A stretch of 64,000 bases of DNA from Hysterangium stoloniferum (Eukaryota; Basidiomycota; Agaricomycetes; Hysterangiales; Hysterangiaceae): NCBI GenBank assembly GCA_015178975.1, contig WHVD01000033.1, positions 1 through 64,000 of the forward strand, in the 5' to 3' direction. The notes under the pieces were generated by a model. The model saw nothing but the letters and a program-made list of their open reading frames with translations, ran no database searches and was not told the origin of the DNA. A program made the position numbers and the translations under genes. Shown in pieces: positions 45,878 through 55,560 of the stretch; the stretch's first letter is position 1, and every line of letters begins with the position of its first letter.

Positions 45878-46018
45878 GGTGGCGAGAATATAGTTGTGTA
45901 GATGTATTGCGTGCACGCGTTTCTTTTTATTTTTTATTTTTTTTAACCTAGTGGGTGATCAGTCCGCTAGTATAGAATATATAAAGAATATGAAATTGGA
46001 GGCCAAGTACTCAAAAAG

Positions 46019-46307
46019 TGTAAGGTTCGGCTTTATAGATAGCATAATCCTTCAGTTGAGCTCTTTACGAAGCGGAACGCACAGAGTAGGAATAGGCTCC
46101 AATTCGAAAAAAAGTCCCCTCTAACTAATGGGGGGTTCACCTATTTATGCTAGCCCCCCTAAGCTACGTTCCCTGCCAACCTCTTATACGTCTGAAACCC
46201 TCTAATGATCGAAAACTTCCAGCGTCTTCTCTTTGCCCCTTACCATCTAAGACTAGGGCGGTTACCCGCCCGATTCATCGTCCGCCACCAAGTCTGCTCC
46301 CGTTACA
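46019..46307 (-). repeat. Gypsy 5' LTR (right end in window)
   Basis: 289 bp, one base longer than its partner in an A-run. The element's transcript would start here, reading leftward. No tRNA-like primer site starting TGG directly follows it; a tggcc lies about 13 bases in, so the priming mode is unclear. Confidence 0.9.
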
Positions 46308-46312
46308 TCATT
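46308..46312. repeat. Gypsy target-site duplication, right
   Basis: tcatt, matching 37536-37540. Confidence 0.9.
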
Positions 46313-46730
46313 GAAGGTTGTGATAAAATTAAACAGGCAGCCGGCCCTCTCACAAGAAAAACTTTCAGGTTAACAACGACAACTTGAAAGCAGCAACGGA
46401 TTAGCATAGCTCTGGACTGCATTTATAGTATTCAATGTAATCCCACTTCTTGAATAAGAAAAAAGCTGTTTTACTTTCAACCCTGACGCTCAATAACACC
46501 CTTAAGTACTATATCATGGGGTCACAATTGTCTAAACTATTATTAGATACTGTGTGAGCCTTCAGCAGAAGGCGTAAGAAAGTAGTAAAGTAATTATGTC
46601 CACTGGAATCAATATAGGCAAGGAAGGTGAGGGGATTTTGCTTCCGACGGCAGGGGATGACATGCTGTGAATCCTATGTAAGCACGGCCATAAGGCTGTA
46701 CCTTGGTGGAATTAACTCTCCGACCGATGG
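46313..46730 (+). other. Rest of C-module and U-module of NETT copy 9
   Basis: Continues the C-module broken at 37540 and passes into the U-module. Very close in reverse to 9951-10345. Confidence 0.5.
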
Positions 46731-46782
46731 GGCATAAAGGCGAGGCGTCCCCTTCTAGTGTAAGTCAGACTGCTACCCACCA
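46731..46782 (+). promoter_or_regulatory. Core promoter of NETT copy 9
   Basis: ggcataaagg at 46731-46740 in the TATA position, conserved leader, ATG at 46783. Confidence 0.5.
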
Positions 46783-48556
46783 ATGTCTACTTTCAACGAG
46801 ACGACTCCAGAGAATCACAATTCGGCAACGGCTGGGATCGACCTTGAAGACATTGAGGAACTACCACCCTTAGTTTCCCCAGATGTATTGAGTTCAGAGC
46901 AACGGGACCAGATCATTCAGAAGGGGATGAGAGAGATATTCAGGGAAAAGCTTCAAGAACGATGGGGTTGTAATGAACCCGGCCATGATTTATGTTATCG
47001 GGCCCCCGATGACGACCAGCACATACAGCTGTCTGCAAACCATATAGAGAATTGGGTTGACGAGTGGGTGAGTGGAGTATAATGCTATTTCCATGTGATC
47101 TGGGTCACATGCTGGGCATTTTAGTGTCAAGGAAAAATGTGCTACAATGACCCACCGAACATTGTTAAGATATCCATTAACATGACATCCAACCTCAGCC
47201 CGTATCGCAGTCATGACGATGACTGGGGAATGAGCTCACAGAGTCTTGGGACATCATCAAGTATTGAAATTTAACATGACATCCAACCTCAGCCCGTATC
47301 GCAGTCATGACGATGACTGGGGAATGAGCTCACAGAGTCTTGGGACATCATCAAGTATTGAAATTAGCCCTGGGTATTACTGTGGAGTTGGTTTGGAAAG
47401 GGTTGGGATGAAAGTCCTTCACAGTGCTAAGACAGCTTCGCTGATCGCAAAGCTGACAATATACCGGGAAATCACCCATTTGGTACAAGACGATGGTGCC
47501 TTGGGCAAGTTTCTACACAAGCATCTCACGCTGCCAAGACTAGGAAGACTAGTTCAAGACATCGCTGATTTGGCGAGGTAGGTATACCTCAATCATTTAA
47601 TACACTGGAAATACTCACATCTGAGTGATAGACCTATATACCCGCCTCAAATTCGGAGAAGAGCGACAGTGGTTTTAGAGAGTTTCACGATATTTTCTTA
47701 CAGGAGCGGCAAAGGTCACCCTACCGAGGTTATGACATTCTTGGCTTCGGCCTTCTTTCGCTGCCCCGGCGTTCATTGGTTCGATAGAGACGCGTCATCT
47801 GCGATTACATCATCACTATACAACATTTTAGTCAAGTCACCGCTGCACACCAACTTGGATGAGGTTGCATCAACATTTATCATACACATCGCCCGTTATC
47901 TCTCAGAATCTCATTATGTCTCAAAATTTGATCCGAGCTTAACCTTTTTCGGCCTTGCTGATATCGTGGTAGCGATCTGCGACATGCGTCCACTATCTGT
48001 AAAGGAGCTCACGGCGATCAGAGGTTGCATTGAATTCTGGTTACAACCGTGCATCGTGCCATCACACCATTTCATTCTTCCCGCCAAAACCATAACAGAG
48101 AATATCAGACACAACGACTTGACTTGGATGAATATCCGATACGGCTTCTCGTGTGTTGCATCCACCAAGATGCATGGTTTCGAGATATTGCTGGAGCTGT
48201 ATTGAGCGTTTTATTGGACAATATAAACACGCATATAGCGTCATTGACACTTCATCTTGATTTGCACCCGTCGAACTCACTGTATGAGAGTATTGACTCC
48301 TTGCAAACCTTCTTCAACGACAGCACGCTTTTCACCGATCACGTCAACGAGCTAAAAGTGCTTTCTTCGCTCATTGGGCCCATCGTACAGTACGTTCACT
48401 ATATTTTATCTTCCAGCACCGTCTTACATCCACCCACGGAACTGTCCTACCAGTCTCATTCTGACCCACTCGAGCCCAGATTGGGTTATCCTAATGTCTG
48501 GCGAAAAAATAATCGACTTGACTCTGAAGTTGATAGCTGCATCTTCCGAGCCACAT
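46783..48556 (+). pseudogene. NETT family copy 9, exons 1-5; most complete coding copy
   Basis: E1 46783-47067 (95 codons, open), intron 47068-47124, E2 47125-47577, intron 47578-47631, E3 47632 to about 48047, intron of about 50 bp, E4 about 48098-48389, intron 48390-48453, E5 from 48454, cut near 48556. E3, E4 and E5 are open in the spliced frame. E2 is 453 bp instead of 359 because of a 94-bp tandem duplication that introduces a stop. E5 then runs into a reversed scrap of a diverged module and the copia fossil, so its last third is missing. Without these two late changes this copy would read from ATG through E5. Confidence 0.8.
47178..47365 (+). repeat. 94-bp tandem duplication in exon 2 of copy 9
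   Basis: Units 47178-47271 and 47272-47365 are the same as far as I can read, starting taacatgacatccaacc. E2 minus one unit is exactly 359 bp, the length in copies 6 and 7. The absence of differences points to a very recent event. Confidence 0.85.
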
Positions 48557-48627
48557 CTGGCGGTTTCTCCTTGGCTAGCATGATTGCGGTGACTAACTCA
48601 CCAGTTATTATTTTTGATAACACGGCC
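48557..48627 (-). pseudogene. Reversed scrap of the diverged NETT-like module
   Basis: ctccttggctagca...gactaactcaccag is the reverse complement of the KNNAGELVAIMVLAKE part at 4790-4840. It lies between copy 9 and the copia fossil. Confidence 0.55.
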
Positions 48628-49356
48628 TCGAACTCGAACCTGAACTGAAGACACCGAAACATGCCAGAACCATTAATTCCAAAACTCGACGATCACAACT
48701 ACACTGACTGGGCTTATCTGATACAAGCACTACTCGCCCATGCCAAGATTATTCTTCATGTCAAAATGTCACAGCTTCCCCATACACGTCATGAAGATCC
48801 GAAGGTTATTTGGGAAAGTTTGAAACAAGTCCATCAGGCCCGCGGTTTCACTACCCATCTCGCCCTTCACCATCATTTTCTTTATATGCAGAAGCACAAT
48901 GATCAGACAATGAACTCCTGGATATCAGAAGTCAAAAATGCCGCCTACAGATTGACTGATGCAGGTATAGATGTTCTTGAAGAAAACATTATCCTTGCGC
49001 TTTCGGCTGGCCTTCCTGACACCTACTCCACATTCATTGTTACCCTCGACTCCATCCCTCCTGACCAATTGACACTTGACAGTGTCATCACCCGTCTCAT
49101 GAACGAGGAGGTGTGCCAAGAACCATCCACTGAAATTCGCCCTGACCCAGAGACCACGCTCACCATCTGCAGCAAAGGCAAATGGCCCACATCCGAAGTC
49201 ACATGTTTTAATTGCAGTGGTAGGGGACATTATGCAACAGATTGTTCATCTGCATCACTGCGAGGTAATCAGAAACCATTATCTAATACCACAGCCATAG
49301 CAACAGATGAAAATAAAGAGTGTACAAATACTGAGCATGTTCTCTTAGTCATTTAG
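48628..49356 (+). mobile_element. Ty1/copia gag fossil
   Basis: A frame from ATG 48661 to 49356 (231 codons). It has LDDHNYTDWAYLIQ near the start, as in copia gag proteins; a central helical part (NSWISEVKNAAYRLTDAG, LSAGLPDTYSTFIVTLDS); and one zinc knuckle CFNCSGRGHYATDC. The rest of a copia element does not follow. The open frame is short for a gag-pol polyprotein, so it is a fragment. Confidence 0.8.
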
Positions 49357-49378
49357 TGTGAGTTTTTCTGTATGAAGA

Positions 49379-49430
49379 CTACATTGTTCGAGAAGGAGTA
49401 TTAGATTTTTTGGGTTCATGAACAATGTAG
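49379..49430. other. Inverted repeat / hairpin
   Basis: ctacattgttc (49379-49389) and gaacaatgtag (49420-49430) are perfectly complementary, with a 30-base loop. It directly follows the copia gag frame and may be part of that fossil's end. Confidence 0.5.
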
Positions 49431-50162
49431 CATGTGATTGATGGGTAACCAGGTAGAGTATTACCAGTAGTAGGTACTTAAACTAGGTACTTGTACTCTA
49501 CACTTCTGTTAAGTGCCGTGTCGGGAACTTATTCCGGAACTATCGGGAGGTCACCGGGAAGTCGGGAACGACTAGATAGGGTCAGGACGTCGGCTTCAGC
49601 TTATGTGCTGCGCCTCTACGCAAACGCTCAATGTCCTTAATTTCGGAGGTGAGACTTATGATGGGAGTTACGGATATTCAGAGTTCCGAAGAGTTCCGAA
49701 TATCGAGCGTACAGAAAGACGGGAGAAGGAATAAGAAACTAAGTCGATATCAGATCTAAGGTAAAGTACAAATTTGCGGAAACTAATATAAGTCTGCTCG
49801 TTATTGTACTACAAACTAAGACCATAATAAGACGGAAACGGAAGTGTTCTTAAAACGGAAATACAATAAGGCATATTAGGAAGGCAATATTCCGTAACAG
49901 GAATATAACAAACAAACGAGTGAATACTTGTCAACGGACAAATTACCAAATGCGGAACAAGGGAAGAATGCGGATGATACGGTAACTATGATCTGTAGTC
50001 GGAGGTCAAAGTCAGAAGTCGGGGATCGGAAGTCGGGAGTGGGAGACCGGAAGTTGGATATTGAAACATCCGGGAATGGGTCGTAACAACTTCATACGTT
50101 TACAACGCATTCTTTCTACCCAAACCGAGTCAAGCGTATTTCAAACCCGCAAATTCTAACAC
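49431..50162. other. Non-coding region after the copia gag fossil
   Basis: No frame of note. Rich in short words such as cgggaactt and cggaagtcgg, repeated near 49530-49560 and 49990-50060. It may be LTR-derived (starts near TGTAGCATG, ends CTAACA) but no target duplication was found. Confidence 0.3.
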
Positions 50163-51340
50163 TTGGGTCATGAGATAAGTTACGGGCAGTTGCTATCCAT
50201 TGTTGAACATCATAGTCTGTGGAAACCTCCCTGTATTACCACCATAAAATCCTGGTGTGGTGGACTGCTGCTGCCATGGCCACTAACCAGTTGCCTTTAC
50301 TGATGATCTTTCCTTTCATGCTCTAGCTCCTTGGCCATGATACCACTAGTTGGCGAAAAAATAAATTCCTCTGCATCCCTCATTGCCTTCTGTCATGCTT
50401 CAGTGGTGAGTGAGATATAAAGGAAAAGACAGAGGCTCCTAAAGGCCATTTTCACTTCTCATGGAAAAGCTGGGCAAGGGCCGTGTGAGTCTGACAGCCA
50501 CACAAGTACGGTGCGACAAAGACAGTGTATGTGGTGCGCCACCCAACACCTTGTGCCTTCAGACTGTAACATGGTGCTGTACCCAGCTGCACTGCAGAGT
50601 GAATCATAGTGGTTCTGATGCTTGCAGCATCACCAACTTTAACTGTCTGACGTACATTCCACAATGCAGCTAAACTGTCTGTATTGAGTTGTATGCAAAC
50701 TATGGCACAGCTAAACTGTCTGTACTGAGCTGCACACATTCCATTCCACCAATGCAGCTAAACTGTGGATTTCTTGGGAGTTTGTCTTAAACCCAGGTAT
50801 AATTTCAGGGATTGGAGTCTTCTATTTCCCCAGGTTTCTTTGGTCAGTGATGTTGCAGCATTGACCCCTTGTGGTGCTCCTGGGTTTGTGAACAAATTTG
50901 TTTTGCCTGGTGAAGCATCTGCCATAGGTCTCCCCTCTTGTTCCTCAGAGTTACTGCCATTTAGTAACTGGTGCCTGTGTGCCATCAACCAGGCTATCTC
51001 TCCACCATTTCTAACAGCCTTGTTGGTACTACTGAATGTTCTGGGATCCCAGCCACCCCAGGTGTCATGGCCCCAAACCCTGCCTCTGTGTGAGGTGGGT
51101 ACCTCTCTCCACCCAGGTTAATATCCAAGTGCACAAAGACCCATCATGGGAAGGATCTAGACATCATGGTGTGAGATCTAACTAATTAGAAATGTTTTAA
51201 AAAATGATAATGCATCAATTGAGCATAAAATTTTAAAGACTAGAGCGACAGAGTCGTCGCAGAAAACAAAAGGCATGAGAATCCTTCGTACACTCGGCTG
51301 GATGTTGAGTGCCAAACTTCTCCCAGCATGCCAGGGATTG
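50163..51340. other. Unassigned segment with different base composition
   Basis: Richer in CTG/CAG words than its surroundings. The word gcagctaaactgt occurs three times (50670, 50710, 50755). The longest frames are 50765-51121 on plus (118 codons, MDFLGVCLKPRYNFRDWSLL) and 50452-50739 on minus (95 codons). No domain recognised and no NETT-unit sequence seen. Possibly another element's non-coding part. Confidence 0.3.
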
Positions 51341-51344
51341 TGCG

Positions 51345-51515
51345 GCACTCTTACTATTCTTGGCTGCGGCCTGCCCCAGTGTCCATTCGTTAGATAGAGA
51401 TGCATCACCGTCCATTACATCATCACTTTACAACATTTTAGTCAAGTCACCACTGCACACCAACTTTGATGAGGTCAACATTTATCATATACATCGCCCG
51501 TTATTTCTCAGATCC
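51345..51515 (+). pseudogene. NETT exon 3 fragment
   Basis: Reads LAAACPSVHSLDRDASPSITSS and SPLHTNFDEV, an inner part of E3, with about 10 bp lost after FDEV. Isolated from other exons. Confidence 0.65.
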
Positions 51516-51984
51516 TGGCTTGCTCAGTGAACTGTTCGCCACAACTCACCTGGCTCACACTATTCACCCATTGCTGTGGCTGTTCAATATGATGATGGAA
51601 AGGTAGATTACGGATTGTGAAGTACTGTGAGTCCTTGCGAATGTCAAAGCTGACATCTAACGGTGTCTCCTCGGCAAGCACCATTAAGGTGACAAACTCA
51701 CTAGCATTGTTTGATGAAACGGTATGGAAGCCACATAATTATGTTCCGGGGGTTATTTTCCAGAGAAGGAAGACGTAATTGGAATTCGTCAACGGTGTCG
51801 ACATTTGCATCAGAAATTGACTGGTGAGGTAATGTCATGCACAAAATGAAAAATAATGCTGGAAGAGAAAAGATGGTGAGCTTAATATATTAAGGACTCC
51901 ACGAGCAAAGACTACCCAAGTTCATGTGAATGGAGAGCAGCACTGTGTTATCATTCAAGAAGGTTGGCAAGGCCACAAATTTAC
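51516..51984 (-). pseudogene. Rearranged partner and diverged-module remnants
   Basis: 51520-51620 matches 55555-55640 (cttgctcagtgaactgttc). 51650-51730 is the reversed KNNAGELV-type module, and 51930-51984 is the reverse of the E4-like piece at 30090-30120. Ends at the LTR-like block. Confidence 0.45.
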
Positions 51985-52547
51985 TGTTAGAGTATGATAT
52001 TACAGCTCTTACATAGTCTATGATGTTCCCTATATTTTTCTGATATTTGTAGTATTTTTCCCAGCACTGTAGGTGCAGTATTAAGTGAGTTACCTAGTAA
52101 GGTAACTGATGTGTAGGTGCTTAGGTAAGCACCCTCCGCTGTGGGTGTGGGAAAGTCTCCTTAGTGTTTACTTTCCTCACACTCACAGGTATGTAGTTAT
52201 TTCACAGTTGAATATGTGAGAACTAAGTGAAAGAACAATACTAAGGTAATGGTAATAAGTAAAAGAGTTAGGAATGCATAGTAGTAAGTATCTCACCTCA
52301 GTATTTGCACGCTGTATGCCAAATAGCTGAGGTGAAGTTGACTGGGATGGCTTATATTTAAGCTAACTCGGAACAAAGAGAAAATGAGAACAATAGCATG
52401 GAATGTGTACTAGAATGTTCTGGAGAAATATTTTCATGTGACAAAAGGAAACAATAAAGGAGTACAACAAAGGAAGGCTTTTGTCTTATGGGCTGGTACG
52501 TCATGACCTTACCATAAAGGGACTATTGCGTGCTTGCTATTCTAACA
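51985..52547. mobile_element. LTR-like block, 563 bp, without target duplication
   Basis: Begins TGTTAGAGTAT and ends GCTATTCTAACA, an inverted pair of the copia LTR type. Flanks (tttac and gaata) do not match, and a 30-bp piece of its interior (52160-52189) recurs just outside at 52555-52584. It may be an LTR at which recombination took place. Fossil. Confidence 0.5.
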
Positions 52548-52584
52548 GAATACACTTAGTGTTTACTTTCCTCACACTCACAGG
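52160..52584. repeat. 30-bp direct repeat, 395 bp apart
   Basis: cttagtgtttactttcctca continuing 10 more bases, at 52160-52189 and 52555-52584, no difference seen. Confidence 0.7.
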
Positions 52585-52611
52585 GTGTTTGTCAAGAGTT
52601 ATTCAACTGTT

Positions 52612-53623
52612 TCAACAGCAACCTCTTCAAAGTTGATGTGCAGCGGTGACTTGACTAAACTGTTGTAGAGTGATGACGTAATCGCAGATGACGCATCTCT
52701 ATCGAACCAATAAACGCCGGAGCAAGTGAAGGCCGACGCCAAAGATAGCATAAGTTGGGAAGCGTGAGCTTTGCTACTTTGCTGCATTGGAAGTGAAGAC
52801 ACCGGGAAATCATCTAAAACCATCGCGGCTCTTCTCCGAAGTTGAGGGGGGTATGTAGGTCTACGGCTCAAATATGAGTATTTCAAGTATATTCAACATT
52901 GACGCTGCATTATCCCTACCTCACTAAATCAACACTCTCTTGAACTAGCCTCCCCAGTCTTGGCAGCGTAAGATGCTTGTGTAGAAACTTACTAAAGGCC
53001 CCATCGTCTCGATGCAATCAACTGGCGATTTCCTTATATATTGTCAGCTTTGCGATCAGCGAAGCTGTCTTAGCACTGTGAAGGACTTTCATTCCAACCC
53101 TTTCTAAACCGACCCCACTGTAATACCCCGGGCCAATCACAATACTGGATGATGTCCCAAGAGTCTGTGAGCTCATTCCCCAGTCATCATCATGACTGCG
53201 ATACGGGCTGAGATTGGATGTCGTGTTGGTGGATATCTTAACAACATTCGGTGGGTCATGGCAGCCCGTTTCTCCTTGACACTAAAATACCCAGCATGTG
53301 ACACAGATCATATAGAAATAGCATTATACTTTACTCATCCACTCGTCAACCCAAATCTCTATTTGGTTTGCAGACAGTTGTATGTGCTGTTCGTCATCGG
53401 GGACCCGATAACATAAGTTAGGGCCGGGTTCGCTACAACCCCATCGTTCTTGAAGCTTCTCCCTGAATATCTCTCTCATCCCCGTCTGAATGATCTGGTC
53501 CCGTTGCTCTGAGCTCAATACATCTGGGGAAACTAAGGGTGGTAGTTCCTCAACGTCTTCTATGTAGGACTCAGCCGTTGCCAAATCGTGATTCCCCAGA
53601 GTCATCTCGGTGACAGTAGACAT
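52612..53623 (-). pseudogene. NETT family copy 10, exons 1-3
   Basis: E1 about 53339-53623 (ATG at 53621-53623), open, but the motif reads CSEPGPNLC, losing the histidine. The donor is atgagt instead of gtgagt, so exon 1 cannot splice normally. E2 (about 53282 down to 52922) has a TGA in place of a sense codon after KEIAS. The second intron is intact. E3 (to about 52612) reads RPTYPPQLRRRAAMVLDD and ITSSLYNSLVKSPLH, then breaks off at foreign sequence. Confidence 0.7.
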
Positions 53624-53940
53624 TGGTGGGTAGCAGTTGTACTTACACTCGAAAGGGGTGCTGAGCTTTTATGCCGCAGTCAGTCGGAGAGTTAATTCCA
53701 CCACGGTACATCCTCGTGGCCGCCCTTACACAGGATTCATAGCCTGTCACCCCTGCCTTTGTAAATAACATCCACTCACCTTCCATAAAGTCGCCAGTGC
53801 ACTAAGTTACCTTATTACTTTCTTACGCCTTCTGCTGAAGGCTACACAGGATTTAATAATAGTTTAGTCAATTGTTACCCATAGTATAATGTTTCTGGCA
53901 TTATTGAGCCTCAGAGTTGCAATGCAGCTTCTCTAACTTC
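53624..53940 (-). promoter_or_regulatory. Core promoter and U-module of NETT copy 10
   Basis: Minus-strand cataaaagc (53666-53674) in TATA position, then U-module to 53940. No C-module follows; D-module sequence is joined directly. Confidence 0.5.
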
Positions 53941-54440
53941 CAGAAGTGGCACTTAATCTGGTTGAGTTGATGCGAATTTCCAACTTGATCATTGGCTCTT
54001 GTCATCGCAAAGTGGGAAGAAGATACGATGCTTGCCGAGGTAATGGATCATAATGTAATGACTCCGGGGATAGTCTTCAGTGCAGCAGGAAAAATAGAAT
54101 ACCACTTCCATCACTCTCGACGATGATAAAGCTTCGGTATGCTAGTACCAGTCCGAAAGGACAGGCATTCCCTTCAAAGACAGTGGCAAAGGCCGCACCC
54201 GGTCTTGGACTGGTTCAAGCATTCCTAATGAAGTCATCACGGGTCGGTTCAAGAATGGTCCGGGAATGATCATTGCCTGTGAGATATGTATATCTAGTCC
54301 TACAACATATTTCCTTTTAGTCACAAAACACGAGCCCTACAAATTCAAAGGTATTATCCATCCAGTTTTCGTCACGGACTCCGCACAGAGCTGCATGAAG
54401 AATAAGAAGTGATTGTATGCGCTCTGAAATTGCTTCACAC
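53941..54440 (+). pseudogene. D-module upstream of copy 10
   Basis: Inverted relative to 2130-2640 and very similar to it. The partner-like frame (plus) includes SDCMRSEIAS near 54415. Carries the AT-run. Confidence 0.45.
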
Positions 54441-55560
54441 GATAATCTTGAATACAGCTCCAGCAACATGTCGAAACCATAGAATAGCTGAATAGCAAAT
54501 TGGTTACCTCAACGTCGTTACTGGCTATTCTGGCGACAGTGGTTTTCGTCAGCAGGATGAGGTGTGATGGTGCGATGGACTATTATAACAAGAATGCAAG
54601 TAGCCTATGATCGCAGTGACTTCTTCGACACACTGCTGACGCACGTAGTAGATAGTTTCCATGGAATACGCAAGCCCGCCAATGAGTAAAGTATCTTGAC
54701 GATCAAATGTTGATACATTTTGGGGGATTTGTATGATGAATGTCAATACAACATCATCAAAGTTGGTGTTTAGTGGCGGTTTGGTGACAGTATTATAAAA
54801 TAATGACCTCATTTCAGTTGACGTATTACTTCTATCTGTCCAATCGACACCGGGGCAGTATATGAAGGTAAAACCCAAACATGTCAGGAGCTTGAAAATG
54901 TGCTCTCTCCGCTGCATATAGAGTAAAGACCACCGGAAAGGCATACAATAATCGACGCTCCCTCCGGAATTTCGTGGTTCTAGGAAGACGTGAGTATTTC
55001 GAGTGTATTCAATGATCGACACTCAGATATCCCTACCTCATTAACTCAATCCTTTGTTGAATTAGTCTGTCCAGTCTTGCCAGAGGTTAACTCTAGGTCA
55101 GGAACCTGTCAAGCCAACATGCTGTGAGCCCATTCCCCAATCCGCGGTATCACTGACATGCGGGATGTGGCGTGCGTGGACTCCCTGGCATCCCAACCAT
55201 ACTCGAATGGTGATGGTAAGTTGTCTCTCCTTGGCAGCGAAACATCCAGTTTGTCAACAGTCGTGCACCGAGAATTAAACTCAAGCCGGCTGTTGCTTGA
55301 ATAATGGCCATCCGTATTCAATTCTATCATAATCCCACCACAGGATTTCTAGTTTAAACAATTTTGTATCGCCCCAATGAGGACTGTATTCCTCGTGTGC
55401 CTCTTCCATATCAAGGGGCTTGCATCTTCCGAAAGGTCTGAGCAAAGCAAGAAAGACGATTATAGTTGACCCGTCCGCTGCAATATCCAAGAGGAGTTCA
55501 GGGTACTTTTTCACGAGGTGGCTGATCGTCGAACGTGAATATGTTTTATTCTCTGTCTTG
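54441..55560 (-). pseudogene. NETT-like gene of a divergent subfamily
   Basis: Minus-strand frames in order: 55281-55514 (77 codons, KKYPELLLDIAADGSTIIVFLA, not found in the main family); 55109-55330 (73 codons, E2-like HATSRMSVIPRIGEWAHSML); and 54549-55022 (157 codons, E3-like, GFTFIYCPGVDWTDRS, FIIQIPQNVSTFDRQDTLL). The E3-like exon is open over its full length. The N-terminal part is unrelated to E1, so the subfamily has a different beginning. A partial relative is 1780-2050. No start or promoter identified. Confidence 0.5.

Larger units (their letters stand above)
37541..46307 (-). mobile_element. Ty3/gypsy LTR retrotransposon (chromovirus), nearly complete
   Basis: An 8767-bp element on the minus strand with two LTRs, gag, pol and a polypurine stretch. 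Order in pol is protease, reverse transcriptase, RNase H, integrase and a chromodomain-like tail, the order of Ty3/gypsy chromoviruses. LTRs differ at about six places in 288 bp (about 2 percent, all substitutions transitions), so it is young. The 5-bp target duplication is perfect. It looks almost whole but pol carries about two breaks, so it is treated as a fossil. It sits inside a C-module, and the empty site is preserved at about 10350. Confidence 0.9.

Noticed and set aside
45878-45916. Upstream extension of gag
   Set aside because: The extension has no ATG. The ATG at 45877 has a strong start context.
46000-46018. tRNA primer-binding site of the gypsy element
   Set aside because: No TGG directly follows the 5' LTR; the tggcc 13 bases in is too weak to name a tRNA.
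49424-50162. Solo LTR after the copia gag
   Set aside because: TG and CA ends can be chosen, but there is no target duplication and no inverted end pair longer than chance.
55105-55520. Known enzyme domain in the divergent subfamily
   Set aside because: Short acidic and aromatic stretches only; no catalytic motif could be named.
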